Under the pieces are notes generated by a model. That model did no database searches. It was not told the DNA's origin and worked only from the letters and a program-made list of their open reading frames with translations. From Candidatus Muiribacterium halophilum (lineage in GTDB: Bacteria > Muiribacteriota > Muiribacteriia > Muiribacteriales > Muiribacteriaceae), in contig JALOAD010000018.1 of assembly GCA_023228995.1 (NCBI GenBank), positions 1 to 58,655 of the forward strand: a stretch of 58,655 nucleotides of DNA, written 5' to 3'. The position numbers and the translations under genes are program-made. Every line of letters begins with the position of its first letter. The stretch's first letter is position 1. Below are positions 19,801 to 27,858 of this stretch, piece after piece.

Positions 19801-22800
19801 TGTTAATCTTTCTTCTTTAGGAAGTATAACCCTAATATTGATTTTATCCCCAACTTTATACCAATTATTTGAATCAGTTACTTCAATTGTACCAAGTGCA
19901 AAATCAACAGCAGTTTTATCAAGAACACCTGTTATTGTATCAACTATACTGTTTCCAGATTTATCTGCAATATTAATGTTTATTTCTATTGTTCCTTCAA
20001 CCATTGTAGCAGTAAGTGCAGTAAATGAAAGTGTATATGTGCTATCTAAATTATCTGTAAATGCAGAATCTGCAAATGCAGGATCAAAAGTTGATATTTC
20101 ACCAGTTATATTTAGACCAGTTTCACCCATATCAAATACAATTTCACCAGTATCACCTTGTTTAAAATAAATATCTCTATCACCTTTTGAATATATATTT
20201 TTAGTCGATGTAACAGGCAAAGTACAATCGAGTGTTATAGAAACTTCTTTAGTTGAAATATTCCCAACTTCATCCTCAATACTTATAATAAGTTTTCTTT
20301 CACCTTCAACCATAGTAGTTTCAGAAAGTAAATCTGTTATTATTTCAAATGTATCTCCTGCAATATAAGGAATTATTTCTTCAGTAAATTGAGTGTCGAA
20401 CACTGATAAATCTGCTTTAACAATAAGATCTGCTGATGCTGTAATTAAATCAGAAGCATTAACCAAAACTTTTATTTTATCACCAACTTTTACATATAAA
20501 TCACCTTGAGCATTATCCACAGCTCTAGTAATTCCAGTTGAATCAAAAACAGGAGCTCCATTATCAAGACTAACACTTATTCCAGTTATTTCTGTAATTC
20601 CTGATGGTGTAAGCGAACTGGCAATATTATTTCCAGCATTATCTTTTGCAGTTATCCAATATATAAATGATGTGCCTGTAATATTAACTTCTGATAAATA
20701 ATTATAAGGTGATATGCTGTTTTCTAAAGACATAATTTTAGTCTGCAATGCACCACCATCAACTTTGTAATTTAAAGTTACTTCTCTTGATGCTAGAGAA
20801 TCAGATTCAGTTATATGAACAGAGATTTCTATTGTACCAGGTTTTGTATAACTACCATCTATTAAAGCGACACTTGAAAGGTCTGATGCTGTATTATCTT
20901 CTTTTATTGTATCTTCCAAAGTACCATTAACAATATTTCCAGCTTTATCTTTTACAGTTGCATTTAAGCTAAAAGTCTTAACTCCTTCAAGCGGAGGTTC
21001 TGTAACTGTAATATTCCATACAGCCTGATTTCCATTAAAAGAATTTGGTGCAATTGCTTCATTACCAGCTCCAGTAAAATCCGTTATATCTGCTGTTATA
21101 TCCGAAATATCTAGATTACCTTCAATATCAGAAATTTCAACAGTCGCTTTTATAGTATCACCATTTTTATAAGCTGTTTCAATATTTGAAGGATTTGTAA
21201 GTTTTACCAAAGTAACTTCCGGTGAATTTATATCAACTTTAAGCACAACTTCTAAAGTACCATACAAAGGATTTCCAGCTTTATCAATTCCTGATATAAT
21301 CAAAGGATAATCTCCAGATGTTGCTATTGAAGATATTGTTATTTCCCATGTTGCACCCTGATTATTTGTATATTCAATTGGAATTATATTATTAGCAAGT
21401 CCTAATGACGATGCATTTAAAATAATATCAGAAATATCTATATTATCTTCATCTGAAATATCAGCAAATATCTTTACTATATCATCAGCCATAGCAAGAT
21501 TTAATGTTTGATTAGAACCTTTTGCAATTAAAGATTTTACTTCAGGAGCAGTTTTATCAACTCTTACAATTTTAGTTGTTGTACCTATAACAATATTTCC
21601 AGCTTTATCAACAGTAGAATTTTTTATTGATATTGTTTTATTACCTTCGGTAATATCTCCTACAATTATATTTTCAACAGTACCAATTCCTGATGAATAT
21701 GTTGTAATAACAGTATCTTCCACAACTCCTGTAATCTCACTTAAATCAAGGATAATATCAGAAGCAATTAGACCATTATTATCAGAAATATCAACAACAA
21801 TTTTAACATTATCTCCTGATTTTGCATTGTTTTCATTATTATATGAATTAACAAGTTTTATTGAATTGGCCTGTGGCGGAGTTTTATCAGAAATTATTGT
21901 TGTAGAAAGACTGTGACCTGAAGCTGCTTCAATAAGATTACCAGCTTTATCCATAGAAGAAGCTAAAATATTAACAGTCTTAACTCCATCATTTATAAGG
22001 GATAAATCTGTAGTCAAATTCCAAGTCAATTTACCAGAAATTAAAGTATCAGGCGAAACAGAAATCCCACCACCTAGCTGTTGTAGATTAGCTTTTATAA
22101 GATTAATATCAGAATTAGTTTCAACAACATCAGCTTCAATTGTTATATTTTCACCATCTCTGACATAATCAGAATTTCCCAGTGAATTTTTAATAATAAG
22201 GTTTGATATTTGAGGTTTTACTGTATCAAGAATTATATTATGATTAATAGGTCCAATAGAATTTCCAGCATCATCAGTTGCCAAAAAATTTATAGTTTTT
22301 TCTTCATTACCAGTTACATTAACATAAACTTCCCATGTTGCATAAGAATTATCATAAAAATTTGGACTTACAAGAGCACCACCACCTAAAGATGAAAAAT
22401 CAGCTGTAATATCTCCAGCCTGCATATTAGGTTCGCTCAAAGCAATAACAAATTTTACATTTTCATAACTTTTTGTAAAATCAATAAGTCCAGCACTGTT
22501 TATTAGTTTTTTTGAAGTTAATATTGGAGGTGTTGCATCATAAGTTATAACTTTAGTAGTAATACCAGTTACATTATTTGAAGCTTTATCTTTTGTTTGA
22601 GTAATATTAATTGTACCATCACCCGACATGCCAGTAACAGTAAAAGGAGCCCATAAAGCAATTCCTGATATTGCATTATAAGAATCACAAGCAACTGCTA
22701 TTCCTCCTCCAAAATCAGAAAGATCAGCTTTAATATTAGCCTGAGAAATATTACTTGTGTCTCCAAAGCTTAAATCTAATATCTTTGCTTCAACTGTCAC

Positions 22801-23241
22801 AGTTTGTCCATTTTTTACAATATTTTGATTATTTAATGGATTTGTAAGCTTTATATATTGGCAATTTGGTGCTGAAGAATCAATTATAATAGTAAGAGCA
22901 TCTTCAACAAAAACACCTTCAAATTTTAATTTCACTTTATAATCATAAGCTTGAGAACATCCAGCAGTAGTCCAGTTATATGTATAAAATTTACTTGATA
23001 TTCTTGTTAAAGGTTGAACAGAAGTAGTATATCCCCAAGTTTGAGAAACTATCTCAACTTCACCAGTTGCATAATCTATATCTGTATTTACTTTTATAAC
23101 AACTATCTGAGTCGGATTATAATTTTCATCATCGTCAGTCGGATCAACAGAATCATTACTATTAACACTAGTAACAGCACTAAAAGATGTAACCGATATT
23201 ATAAACAGAATATATATAAGAAAAATTACAATTTTTCGCAT
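13810..23241 (-). CDS. Giant secreted Ig-like repeat protein with FlgD/sorting-type C-terminus
   Basis: The 3143-residue protein begins with a signal peptide (about 1-22). The N-terminal half is roughly 100-residue bacterial Ig-like repeats; about ten end in variants of DKAGN (for example VDKAGNIV, GIDKAGN, VKDKAGN) and start with DKTPP or DKTAP. The second half has another repeat family of about 130-150 residues, each opening with a Pro-containing strand such as VNPGRFLIN or INPAYTMTD and containing a PxGF-like motif. The last 84 residues or so (YPNPAND, IYDVSG, YYWD-like and VANGLYYYKLE elements) form a FlgD-like or sorting-type Ig module. Surface structure or adhesion is likely. Confidence 0.82.
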   Translation of the reverse strand: MRKIVIFLIYILFIISVTSFSAVTSVNSNDSVDPTDDDENYNPTQIVVIKVNTDIDYATGEVEIVSQTWGYTTSVQPLTRISSKFYTYNWTTAGCSQAYDYKVKLKFEGVFVEDALTIIIDSSAPNCQYIKLTNPLNNQNIVKNGQTVTVEAKILDLSFGDTSNISQANIKADLSDFGGGIAVACDSYNAISGIALWAPFTVTGMSGDGTINITQTKDKASNNVTGITTKVITYDATPPILTSKKLINSAGLIDFTKSYENVKFVIALSEPNMQAGDITADFSSLGGGALVSPNFYDNSYATWEVYVNVTGNEEKTINFLATDDAGNSIGPINHNIILDTVKPQISNLIIKNSLGNSDYVRDGENITIEADVVETNSDINLIKANLQQLGGGISVSPDTLISGKLTWNLTTDLSLINDGVKTVNILASSMDKAGNLIEAASGHSLSTTIISDKTPPQANSIKLVNSYNNENNAKSGDNVKIVVDISDNNGLIASDIILDLSEITGVVEDTVITTYSSGIGTVENIIVGDITEGNKTISIKNSTVDKAGNIVIGTTTKIVRVDKTAPEVKSLIAKGSNQTLNLAMADDIVKIFADISDEDNIDISDIILNASSLGLANNIIPIEYTNNQGATWEITISSIATSGDYPLIISGIDKAGNPLYGTLEVVLKVDINSPEVTLVKLTNPSNIETAYKNGDTIKATVEISDIEGNLDISDITADITDFTGAGNEAIAPNSFNGNQAVWNITVTEPPLEGVKTFSLNATVKDKAGNIVNGTLEDTIKEDNTASDLSSVALIDGSYTKPGTIEISVHITESDSLASREVTLNYKVDGGALQTKIMSLENSISPYNYLSEVNITGTSFIYWITAKDNAGNNIASSLTPSGITEITGISVSLDNGAPVFDSTGITRAVDNAQGDLYVKVGDKIKVLVNASDLITASADLIVKADLSVFDTQFTEEIIPYIAGDTFEIITDLLSETTMVEGERKLIISIEDEVGNISTKEVSITLDCTLPVTSTKNIYSKGDRDIYFKQGDTGEIVFDMGETGLNITGEISTFDPAFADSAFTDNLDSTYTLSFTALTATMVEGTIEININIADKSGNSIVDTITGVLDKTAVDFALGTIEVTDSNNWYKVGDKINIRVILPKEERLTSLYCDLTPLGGNFSAQSEVPFVLSFYSDTGAVFTLTTDTLGSSINELIAQNISIKAVDKAGNIQTDSSLIINTDKTLSIVNTLVEFRDTFNNLLKSAETSFPVQIDDLYYESIDELHSNISSITIEVDITEANCEADLSSFALRTVVPGKGENSLNIKNAVDTGKALINKVGNIYTVSFTNIDVIVAGMEHGDSFEIYINGYDSAENTINTQIISSTLREYSLTSSGYTASVNPPNINPQGRTMLEFLVSGIELKAYNNGFDSVKIIYPTDKYTGAYINNASIEIANPFYNLDIVENPPVGGQCNASINGNEILFYFPQDIQEYFGEGFLNTAFKIKIEVEPLKSDNEPSYFTLKVLNSTLGREQTISDSLQVYINSPISSVKSEIWPGSVVPGGWVDFQVFIKPGISVQDTGYDRIIINHFLGDGAFETGTYTANILDNGDSFEIYSGLDKLLIDDDKDGNPESNSEVAVLKEAGRDTFEIVFFENKKTDEIIKLKYKVKAPTALLAQGRIEVTLKDSTSGLSVTDVTGGDAITEFTNNDLNFLTRNIAELVKAEVNPGRFLINDNAVMDITVEANLTTQNSGINYFYLKVPNFNFVDTSEISNVILKVSTFTMTTVTNKIPGPSEVLMFINDNNGTAEIELISGRKLVSSSVDKHAYIKLNGNIGSEKSDKTVLVKVGDDVNYSKITSLSANSDGVLNNDSLNYRTGNIYNGFTNVYIAPDKISSGGSSQFTLKINPDFQNAMKNLDANIFLIEFPLQLFNMSDPLSIRNSISVERELYNGGTPSFTSYSEIYSGTPSINEALVNVVGNTVEVRIGDLLHKKISPDIEGTIEIKLSLKALDINETSADIKVFAKNSSDDKKIQVLGGVTGNRTITVKRANMNAVGKVEDPDRSILGPVYIEKSKLGQRIKYISNITVQAISEPMNVLYFDFPDNFTNIDSSSVSQVTLQTVGVPIDITTNCLITDNGEHDISIIMDTYQINSGSAGTVEVIFTIDNPDVNNYPTGSNISCYIDNKDFSLPVFCENESFNSTKVFITETAQAIGGEINPAYTMTDTNENVVITIVPTINPGQFGVDSFEIRLPQGINYSSNFIVSVNNIKRIETTHFEKSVYDIDLGANGTKEVITVGFFNKLSNMDKLQISFTSYSNKKVYAIQNPIEIKAISTELGFSDILVQSTDVDGENNNNTLNYYSEGKPASITGITLVPDEMVVNEKIACSMNFSFDIDNIIHEGINKIVIDLPLGMTPAEIANTSVLIDGIAAIHTSINQLNDIVIVLNTIYNTNGSHNIQIDFKVNTPSNSMLAYMSLYLVNNNSHFNEILSDNLRNSQCSINIRKEVKNIEGAVLPNNAVASRNTDFSVFLRPEIETGDLGINRVLVNFPDGFTHIPGSEIKMWKISSGTPEIMSIETPQHSLFIPGYGDTGKTYDVAITTLPDVSTLKSPTFEVSVTDIYKIDIKLKAPVLAIGQEFINGSFEVFADNIYSPKEIVVKTSNSMPEWAGNSFNVRVSETKIKDNSLLLKLSSGSLGNYRLEMSCQFTSVMNNSIIPFVEIVSGQNRIQLKKIDYSGNRYTGYCLIPVADISDFSTVVDIEFDTNTFKDIYNTPLSQPKVEDIQVNPAFLISDFQYPLSKTKMLILIKTSENMKNDISLKITQENSLPKNIELSKIDNTLYKGVYVVDPTRTGQAYIEVTGTENNGNLIGKDIKIFNVIRGGLAPAKIEFSEFSIFSKTPVLNEDSVIISEFYNEDKNIIRKAPSENSIIDIEYLNSGINIWPQKQFTNPLKVEILNKKGAVIFREENGVFKFYSKLDKGINKSGKYVIAYDNKAPLIQKNSYSSYILNDMETGIDTITFKVDGFVKNVNINGSEQYTLDIEKELSFTSIKEYEIDIEVKDRAGNKSPMSIKYVPTSIGNIKVVTYPNPANDFVIFKADGLLTASKAILKIYDVSGKIIYRQNISGSTEFYWDITDKTGKKVANGLYYYKLETENYSFEGKIAVIK

Positions 23242-23271
23242 AGAGAAACCCCCACTACTTAATTATAATTT

Positions 23272-23284
23272 ATTATCGGCATAA
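23272..23284 (-). promoter_or_regulatory. Promoter-like CCGATAAT motif of the giant gene
   Basis: On the minus strand, CTTATGCCGATAAT lies about 31 bp upstream of the start codon. A similar TTATTACCGATAAT lies upstream of the surface operon at 55288-55301. The motif resembles the sigma-28 -10 box GCCGATAA, but no TAAA box stands at the normal distance, so the sigma factor is unresolved. Confidence 0.35.
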
Positions 23285-23340
23285 GTGGATTTTACGATTG
23301 TTTTTTTACCGGTAGACAATTTTTTTACAAAGATATTAAA

Positions 23341-23550
23341 GCAACTTTCTTATAATATAACAAAAGTTGCAATTAGTATGACTTTGTCATATTCTGACAA
23401 AGTCATAATTAGCGACTGTAAAAATATTTACTGAAAATTTTCACAGTCTAATTAGTAAAACAATTATATTATATATATCGCATTTCTAATTGTGAGTTTA
23501 GTCACGCTAATTATCAAAAAAGACATAATATGGCTTTTTTGATCTAATCG
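23341..23550. repeat. Hairpin array B with TAATTAG spacers
   Basis: Successive inverted repeats are GCAACTTT/AAAGTTGC (23341-23370), ATGACTTTGTCA/TGACAAAGTCAT (23378-23406, perfect 12-bp arms), GACTGT/ACAGTC (23414-23448), GTGA/TCAC (23492-23505) and ATCAAAAAAG/CTTTTTTGAT (23513-23543). They are separated by AATTAG, AATTAG, TAATTAG, CTAATTG, GCTAATTA and CTAATCG. Confidence 0.6.
23513..23543 (-). terminator. Likely terminator of nrdJ
   Basis: Perfect 10-bp arms ATCAAAAAAG and CTTTTTTGAT enclose 11 nt, 18 bp after the nrdJ stop. On the minus strand this gives an A/T-rich stem whose distal arm is a run of T. It is also the last hairpin of array B. Confidence 0.5.
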
Positions 23551-23560
23551 ATTTTATCTT

Positions 23561-25456
23561 TTACAACTCGCATTTATTACCTGTGCATGCGAATTCTCTG
23601 CTTCCAGTTGTATTATCCTCAGATTCAATTTTATCAAGTTCTTCAAAATCAATATTATTATAATCAGCCAATCTTTTATTATATTCTTCCTCAGAAATAG
23701 GTTCATAAGGAGCTAGTCTATAAACAGTATCTGAAAATGGAAGAAAAGATATGCCACCAAGAATATCCCAATTTTTATATGTCCATGCAATTACATCAGG
23801 CCATTCGTCTTCTTTTACATAAATAGTACAGGAAGGATTATGCTCACACCAGTGATTTTTAAGCATTTTCCAATAATCAAGCTGTTCAAGTACATTTTTT
23901 TCAGTTCTTATAACAGAAGTTTTTGGACTTTTTTGTATAAAATCAAAAACCGCTGTAGTCATAGTATCTTCTGATTGTCCAACTTCAGGATTCCATGGTA
24001 TGTTTTTACTTACAAGAAATTTAAACATAGGGTCTGAAGTAGAAACTCTAACTCTTCTTATATAATAACTAGAATATCTTGCATGAAGACCTGAAGCAGA
24101 ATCAACAAGCTGACTTACTGTACCAGAAGGTTTTACTGCTGTTACAGCTTTTGGAGCATTAATATTAAGGCTTTTTGCCCATCTTTCAGAAGTCTTTATA
24201 GCTTCATTTTTCATAAGTTCTAACATTTGCACAGCTTTTTTATCAACTTTATTTAAAACTGGATGATCCATTAATCCTGTAAGAGAAACACCAAGAAGTC
24301 TTTCTTCTTCACAATTTTTCTTCCAATCACTAGAAAGAAACTGAAAATTCGTAAGATTTGACTGCAAAACACCTAAAATAGTTGCATATCTGACTTTTTC
24401 AAGCAATCTTTCAGGAGTATCATCAGGCCTTATAATAACTTCAGTAAGATTACAAAATTGTCTTGGTCTTAAAATTATTTCTCCACAAGGATTTAGTCCA
24501 AAATCATATTCTTTATTTCTTCTTTCTGGAACTGTATTTTTCAATGCAGTTCTATTAATTATTCCTCTTTCACCAGTATTTGATTTTATAAGTGAAATCA
24601 TTTCTTCAAGAAAAATAACAGTGTCAGGTTTATCAACATATACTGCTGAATTATTCGAATAAGATCTATGAGGATGAATAAGATAAAACTCACCATCTTT
24701 ACAATGTCTCATTCTCATATCAGAAAGGTTTGATAATGATATACATGCTGATCTTCTTATTCCACCACTAACTACAACACCAGCTATCATACATACAAGA
24801 TCATGGCATTCAATAGAAGTAAGTTTTCTTGACGAAGCATTTAAAAATAAATTTTTAGTATATTCTAAAAGTTCTTTTAATGGTCTAGGTCCTGCACTTC
24901 TTCCACCAAAAGTTTTTAATCTCGAACCTTTTTCTCTTATTAAAGAAAGATCATAATTTAATACAATTCCTTTATAAAAAGATGATAAATATTTATGAAA
25001 TCCTTCTGCCCAACCTTTTCTTGAATCAGAAAATTTTACAGTATCATTTACAAATACTAGGTCTTCAGGTATTTCAGGTAACTTATTAATATATTGTCTT
25101 TCAACACTAAAACCAACACCTGTTCCACACATAAGAATATATAAAACTTCAGAAAAAGATCTTATTGTATCAATTGTTGTATAAGCACAGTTATATCCAC
25201 ATACATTTTCTTTTTCAAGAGCAGGACCACTTGCCCACAAAGCTCTCATTGAACCCATAACTCCCATATTCCTTTTACATTCAATAGCTTCTAAAAACTC
25301 TTTATTCATATTTTCTTCTTCTTTTGGTATAAATTTTTGTAAAAAATTTTTATACCTATCAATAGTTTCATCCCAATTTTCACGACGATTTTCATTGTCT
25401 TTCCATCTTGCATACTTTAATTTATAAATAAGTTCTTGATATGTATTAATTTTCAT
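23561..25456 (-). CDS. nrdJ: Adenosylcobalamin-dependent ribonucleoside-triphosphate reductase (class II)
   Basis: The 631-residue enzyme reduces ribonucleotides to deoxyribonucleotides using a B12-derived thiyl radical, without oxygen. Key residues match the Lactobacillus leichmannii type: C90 in NCAYTTIDT, N322-P-C324-G-E326 and C335 (same 11-residue spacing as C408/C419), and a C-terminal redox pair C624/C629 in CTGNKC. The GTGVGFSVE segment is conserved. It is about 100 residues shorter than the L. leichmannii enzyme, but the catalytic core is complete and no intein is present. It has its own promoter; no cobalamin riboswitch was found in the short leader. Confidence 0.92.
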   Translation of the reverse strand: MKINTYQELIYKLKYARWKDNENRRENWDETIDRYKNFLQKFIPKEEENMNKEFLEAIECKRNMGVMGSMRALWASGPALEKENVCGYNCAYTTIDTIRSFSEVLYILMCGTGVGFSVERQYINKLPEIPEDLVFVNDTVKFSDSRKGWAEGFHKYLSSFYKGIVLNYDLSLIREKGSRLKTFGGRSAGPRPLKELLEYTKNLFLNASSRKLTSIECHDLVCMIAGVVVSGGIRRSACISLSNLSDMRMRHCKDGEFYLIHPHRSYSNNSAVYVDKPDTVIFLEEMISLIKSNTGERGIINRTALKNTVPERRNKEYDFGLNPCGEIILRPRQFCNLTEVIIRPDDTPERLLEKVRYATILGVLQSNLTNFQFLSSDWKKNCEEERLLGVSLTGLMDHPVLNKVDKKAVQMLELMKNEAIKTSERWAKSLNINAPKAVTAVKPSGTVSQLVDSASGLHARYSSYYIRRVRVSTSDPMFKFLVSKNIPWNPEVGQSEDTMTTAVFDFIQKSPKTSVIRTEKNVLEQLDYWKMLKNHWCEHNPSCTIYVKEDEWPDVIAWTYKNWDILGGISFLPFSDTVYRLAPYEPISEEEYNKRLADYNNIDFEELDKIESEDNTTGSREFACTGNKCEL

Positions 25457-25488
25457 TTTTCCTCCATAAAGTCTATTTTTTCATTTTC

Positions 25489-25518
25489 ATTATATACTAG
25501 TCGAACCTAAGTATTCAA
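25489..25518 (-). promoter_or_regulatory. Promoter of nrdJ
   Basis: On the minus strand TTGAAT (25513-25518) and TATAAT (25489-25494) are 18 bp apart. The ribosome site GGAGG is close to the ATG at 25456. Confidence 0.6.
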
Positions 25519-25632
25519 TTTTAGTATTTTCTAATTATATGTAATGTTAACAACTTTGTAACAATTACACAAACAATTTATTTTTATTAAAAAATACCGA
25601 TACAGTAAAGGTACAAAAAAAAGGAGGAAAAT

Positions 25633-26142
25633 ATGGTTAAAAACAAAACACCTTATATTTATGGAATACTTACAGGATTGCTAATGATTATTTCTGTATT
25701 TATTTCTGGTAAATTTTTCGGAGCTTCAACAACTTTTGCAAGAGGTGGTGGAATGCTTGAAAAACTATTACTTCCAGCAAGAGTTTTAGAAAACTCATAT
25801 TTTATTAAATATGCACCTAAGTTTGATTGGCAATTTTTATTTGTAATTGGTATTGGTATCGGAGCATTTATTAGCGCATATTTAGCTAAAGAATTTAAAT
25901 TTAAATATATTCCAGATATGTGGAAAAAAGAAATAGGGGTAAGTAAAAGAAAAAGAAATTTATTTGCATTTATGGGTGGATTACTTGTAATTATAGGTGC
26001 AAGAATGGCTGGTGGCTGTCCAAGCGGACACGGTCTTTCAGGCATTGCTCAACTTTCTATAAGTGGTTTTGTATCAGTTATATTTTTTGTAATAGGTGGA
26101 GCTATATCCTCTAATCTAATTTATAAAGGAGGTAAAAAATGA
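25633..26142 (+). CDS. YeeE/YedE-family transporter, first half
   Basis: This 169-residue integral membrane protein has about four helices and the conserved GARMAGGCPSGHGLSG loop with a cysteine thought to relay the sulfur substrate in YeeE/TsuA-type thiosulfate uptake. Single-chain members carry two such halves; here they are encoded by two adjacent genes overlapping by ATGA. Substrate (thiosulfate or another sulfur or selenium species) is not determinable. A strong AAGGAGG site precedes ATG 25633. Confidence 0.87.
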   Translation: MVKNKTPYIYGILTGLLMIISVFISGKFFGASTTFARGGGMLEKLLLPARVLENSYFIKYAPKFDWQFLFVIGIGIGAFISAYLAKEFKFKYIPDMWKKEIGVSKRKRNLFAFMGGLLVIIGARMAGGCPSGHGLSGIAQLSISGFVSVIFFVIGGAISSNLIYKGGKK

Positions 26143-26666
26143 ATTTATTACTTAATGGTTTAATAACTGGTATTGTATTTGGAATTTTCATGCAAAAAGC
26201 AAAAGTATTAAGATATAATAAGCAAATCGCTGCATTAAGATATAAAGATATGACTATTTTTAAATTTATGCTATCCGCAATTATCACAGCAATGATTGGA
26301 TTTTATATTTTAAATGATATGGAAATGATAAAATTAAGCATTAAAGGTACTTTACTTGGTGCTAATATTGTTGGCGGATTAATATTTGGTATTGGTTGGG
26401 GTATACTTGGATATTGTCCAGGAACTGCGGCTGGTGCATTAGGTGAAGGTAGATTTGATGCTCTTTCTGGAATTATAGGATTTTTTACCGGAGGAATTAT
26501 TTATGCTGAAATCTATCCTTTTATTCAAAATAATTTTTTAAAAATAGGAAATTATGGAAAAATAACTTTAGCAGACCTAACAGGAGTTAATCATTGGATT
26601 GTCATTGTTATTGTCTGTGGTTTATTTATTTGTGCTATGAGACATTTTGAGAAAAAAGGGCTTTAA
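26139..26666 (+). CDS. YeeE/YedE-family transporter, second half
   Basis: The 175-residue membrane protein contains the matching loop GWGILGYCPGTAAGALGEG with its conserved cysteine and follows the first half by an ATGA overlap. The two presumably assemble into one pore. Its 3' end overlaps the convergent hemerythrin-fusion gene by 32 bp, so the two transcripts are antisense at their tails. Confidence 0.87.
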   Translation: MNLLLNGLITGIVFGIFMQKAKVLRYNKQIAALRYKDMTIFKFMLSAIITAMIGFYILNDMEMIKLSIKGTLLGANIVGGLIFGIGWGILGYCPGTAAGALGEGRFDALSGIIGFFTGGIIYAEIYPFIQNNFLKIGNYGKITLADLTGVNHWIVIVIVCGLFICAMRHFEKKGL

Positions 26667-27798
26667 CAAAATTTTCAAAATTTAATAAAAACTTCTGAGG
26701 GCTTTTTAAAAATAAAGGGTCCTCAGAATAATTTTCAAATATAATCCTAGAATTAGGTATTTTTTCAGAAAACTCTAAAAAATTTAAAAACTTTTCAGAA
26801 TTAAAATCTTTCATTGAATAAAAAGTATTTACAGGACATTTTATATTTGATTGCTTATGAGGAAAAATATTTTTTTTACCATCTTTAAGATTACAAAATA
26901 TTTTACTATCATTATTTATAACTTCTTCCCAATCGTCACCATGCATTCTTGAATAAAAAAAAGACTCAGAAGATTTTTTAGATTTTTCTCTATTTCTCAT
27001 TAAAATTTTTAAATCTTCTTTTTCAAAAATCGGTTTTTCTGGATTATATAAAACAATACCTTTTACTAATTCAGGATATTTTAAAGCAGTATTCAAAGCT
27101 GTATAACATCCAAAATTATAAGAAAAAATTATAATATCATTTAATTTATGTTTAAGACATATTTTATTAATAATTTCAGAATTTTGTTGCCAGAAATCAC
27201 CCTCAATCTTGTTATTTCTAAGTGAATTTCCACAACCTAGAAGATCAAAAGTAACAACTTTAAATTTTTTTTGATAAAAATGCAGTATATCTGAAAAATA
27301 ATTTGAACTATGAATATTATCATGAATAAAAAACACAATATTTCCCTCACCAGAAATATTGTAATTTATACCATTTATATTATCTTCTAAATTAGTTTCA
27401 GATGCTTTTTTTATAAATTCTCTTGCTTTACAGTCTTCATTTATAATATGATTATTTATCCAATCTTTAAGAAAATCCAAAATATCCATATTTAATCTGA
27501 TTTTTTTTGCTTGAAAGTCTTTTATAAGATTTATTACCTTTTTTTTAAAATCAAGATGTTCTTTTTTTTGTCTATCAAGAGAAGGATATTTAATTTCTTC
27601 AAAATATTTTTCTTCAGTATCAAAATGAAGAGTTGCATAATCAGCAAGCTTTTTAAGATATTCTTTTATTTTATTATTTCCCTCACCTTTTTTAGTTTCA
27701 ACAAGCAAAGCATTATATATATTAATAAGTTCCATGTGTTGAAGGTCAATTTTATTATTACCGATTATAAAATCTTTCGTCCATTCAATAACTGACAT
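26635..27798 (-). CDS. Hemerythrin domain fused to a degenerate alpha/beta-hydrolase
   Basis: The protein has 387 residues. Residues 1-130 are a bacterial hemerythrin with ligands H21, H58, E62, H81, H117 and D122, but Gln77 stands where the seventh ligand (His of the HxxxH motif) is expected. Residues 145-387 follow the alpha/beta-hydrolase fold (FFIHDN oxyanion strand, TFDLLGCGNS). The nucleophile elbow reads SYNFG instead of GxSxG (Asn227 for Ser), and the catalytic His position near the end appears to be Ser. So it is probably not a hydrolase; an oxygen- or redox-binding sensor or carrier is more likely. Confidence 0.8.
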   Translation of the reverse strand: MSVIEWTKDFIIGNNKIDLQHMELINIYNALLVETKKGEGNNKIKEYLKKLADYATLHFDTEEKYFEEIKYPSLDRQKKEHLDFKKKVINLIKDFQAKKIRLNMDILDFLKDWINNHIINEDCKAREFIKKASETNLEDNINGINYNISGEGNIVFFIHDNIHSSNYFSDILHFYQKKFKVVTFDLLGCGNSLRNNKIEGDFWQQNSEIINKICLKHKLNDIIIFSYNFGCYTALNTALKYPELVKGIVLYNPEKPIFEKEDLKILMRNREKSKKSSESFFYSRMHGDDWEEVINNDSKIFCNLKDGKKNIFPHKQSNIKCPVNTFYSMKDFNSEKFLNFLEFSEKIPNSRIIFENYSEDPLFLKSPQKFLLNFENFVKALFSQNVS

Positions 27799-27812
27799 TT
27801 AAAACTCCAAAA

Positions 27813-27858
27813 AAAGTTATATTTTATTAACAAATTAAATATTATAAAATATAACTTT
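27813..27858. promoter_or_regulatory. 15-bp perfect inverted repeat in the hemerythrin-fusion leader
   Basis: AAAGTTATATTTTAT (27813-27827) and ATAAAATATAACTTT (27844-27858) pair perfectly around a 16-nt loop, 14 bp upstream of the start codon. On the minus strand the hairpin is followed by a T run and then GGAG. It could be an operator or a leader hairpin; TAATAT in the loop side may be part of the promoter. Confidence 0.5.

Larger units (their letters stand above)
23262..23560. other. Gene-free interval upstream of the giant gene
   Basis: No gene is supported. The interval contains the promoter region of the giant gene (including GCCGATAAT at 23272-23280, minus strand) and hairpin array B (23341-23550). 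Confidence 0.65.

Noticed and set aside
13810-23241. Evidence of a type IX secretion system
   Set aside because: The C-terminal module resembles sorting domains, but FlgD_ig modules look similar and no por/gld/spr genes are in the window.
25457-25632. Cobalamin riboswitch upstream of nrdJ
   Set aside because: The divergent gap is only 176 bp and contains no B12-box-like sequence or suitable folding.
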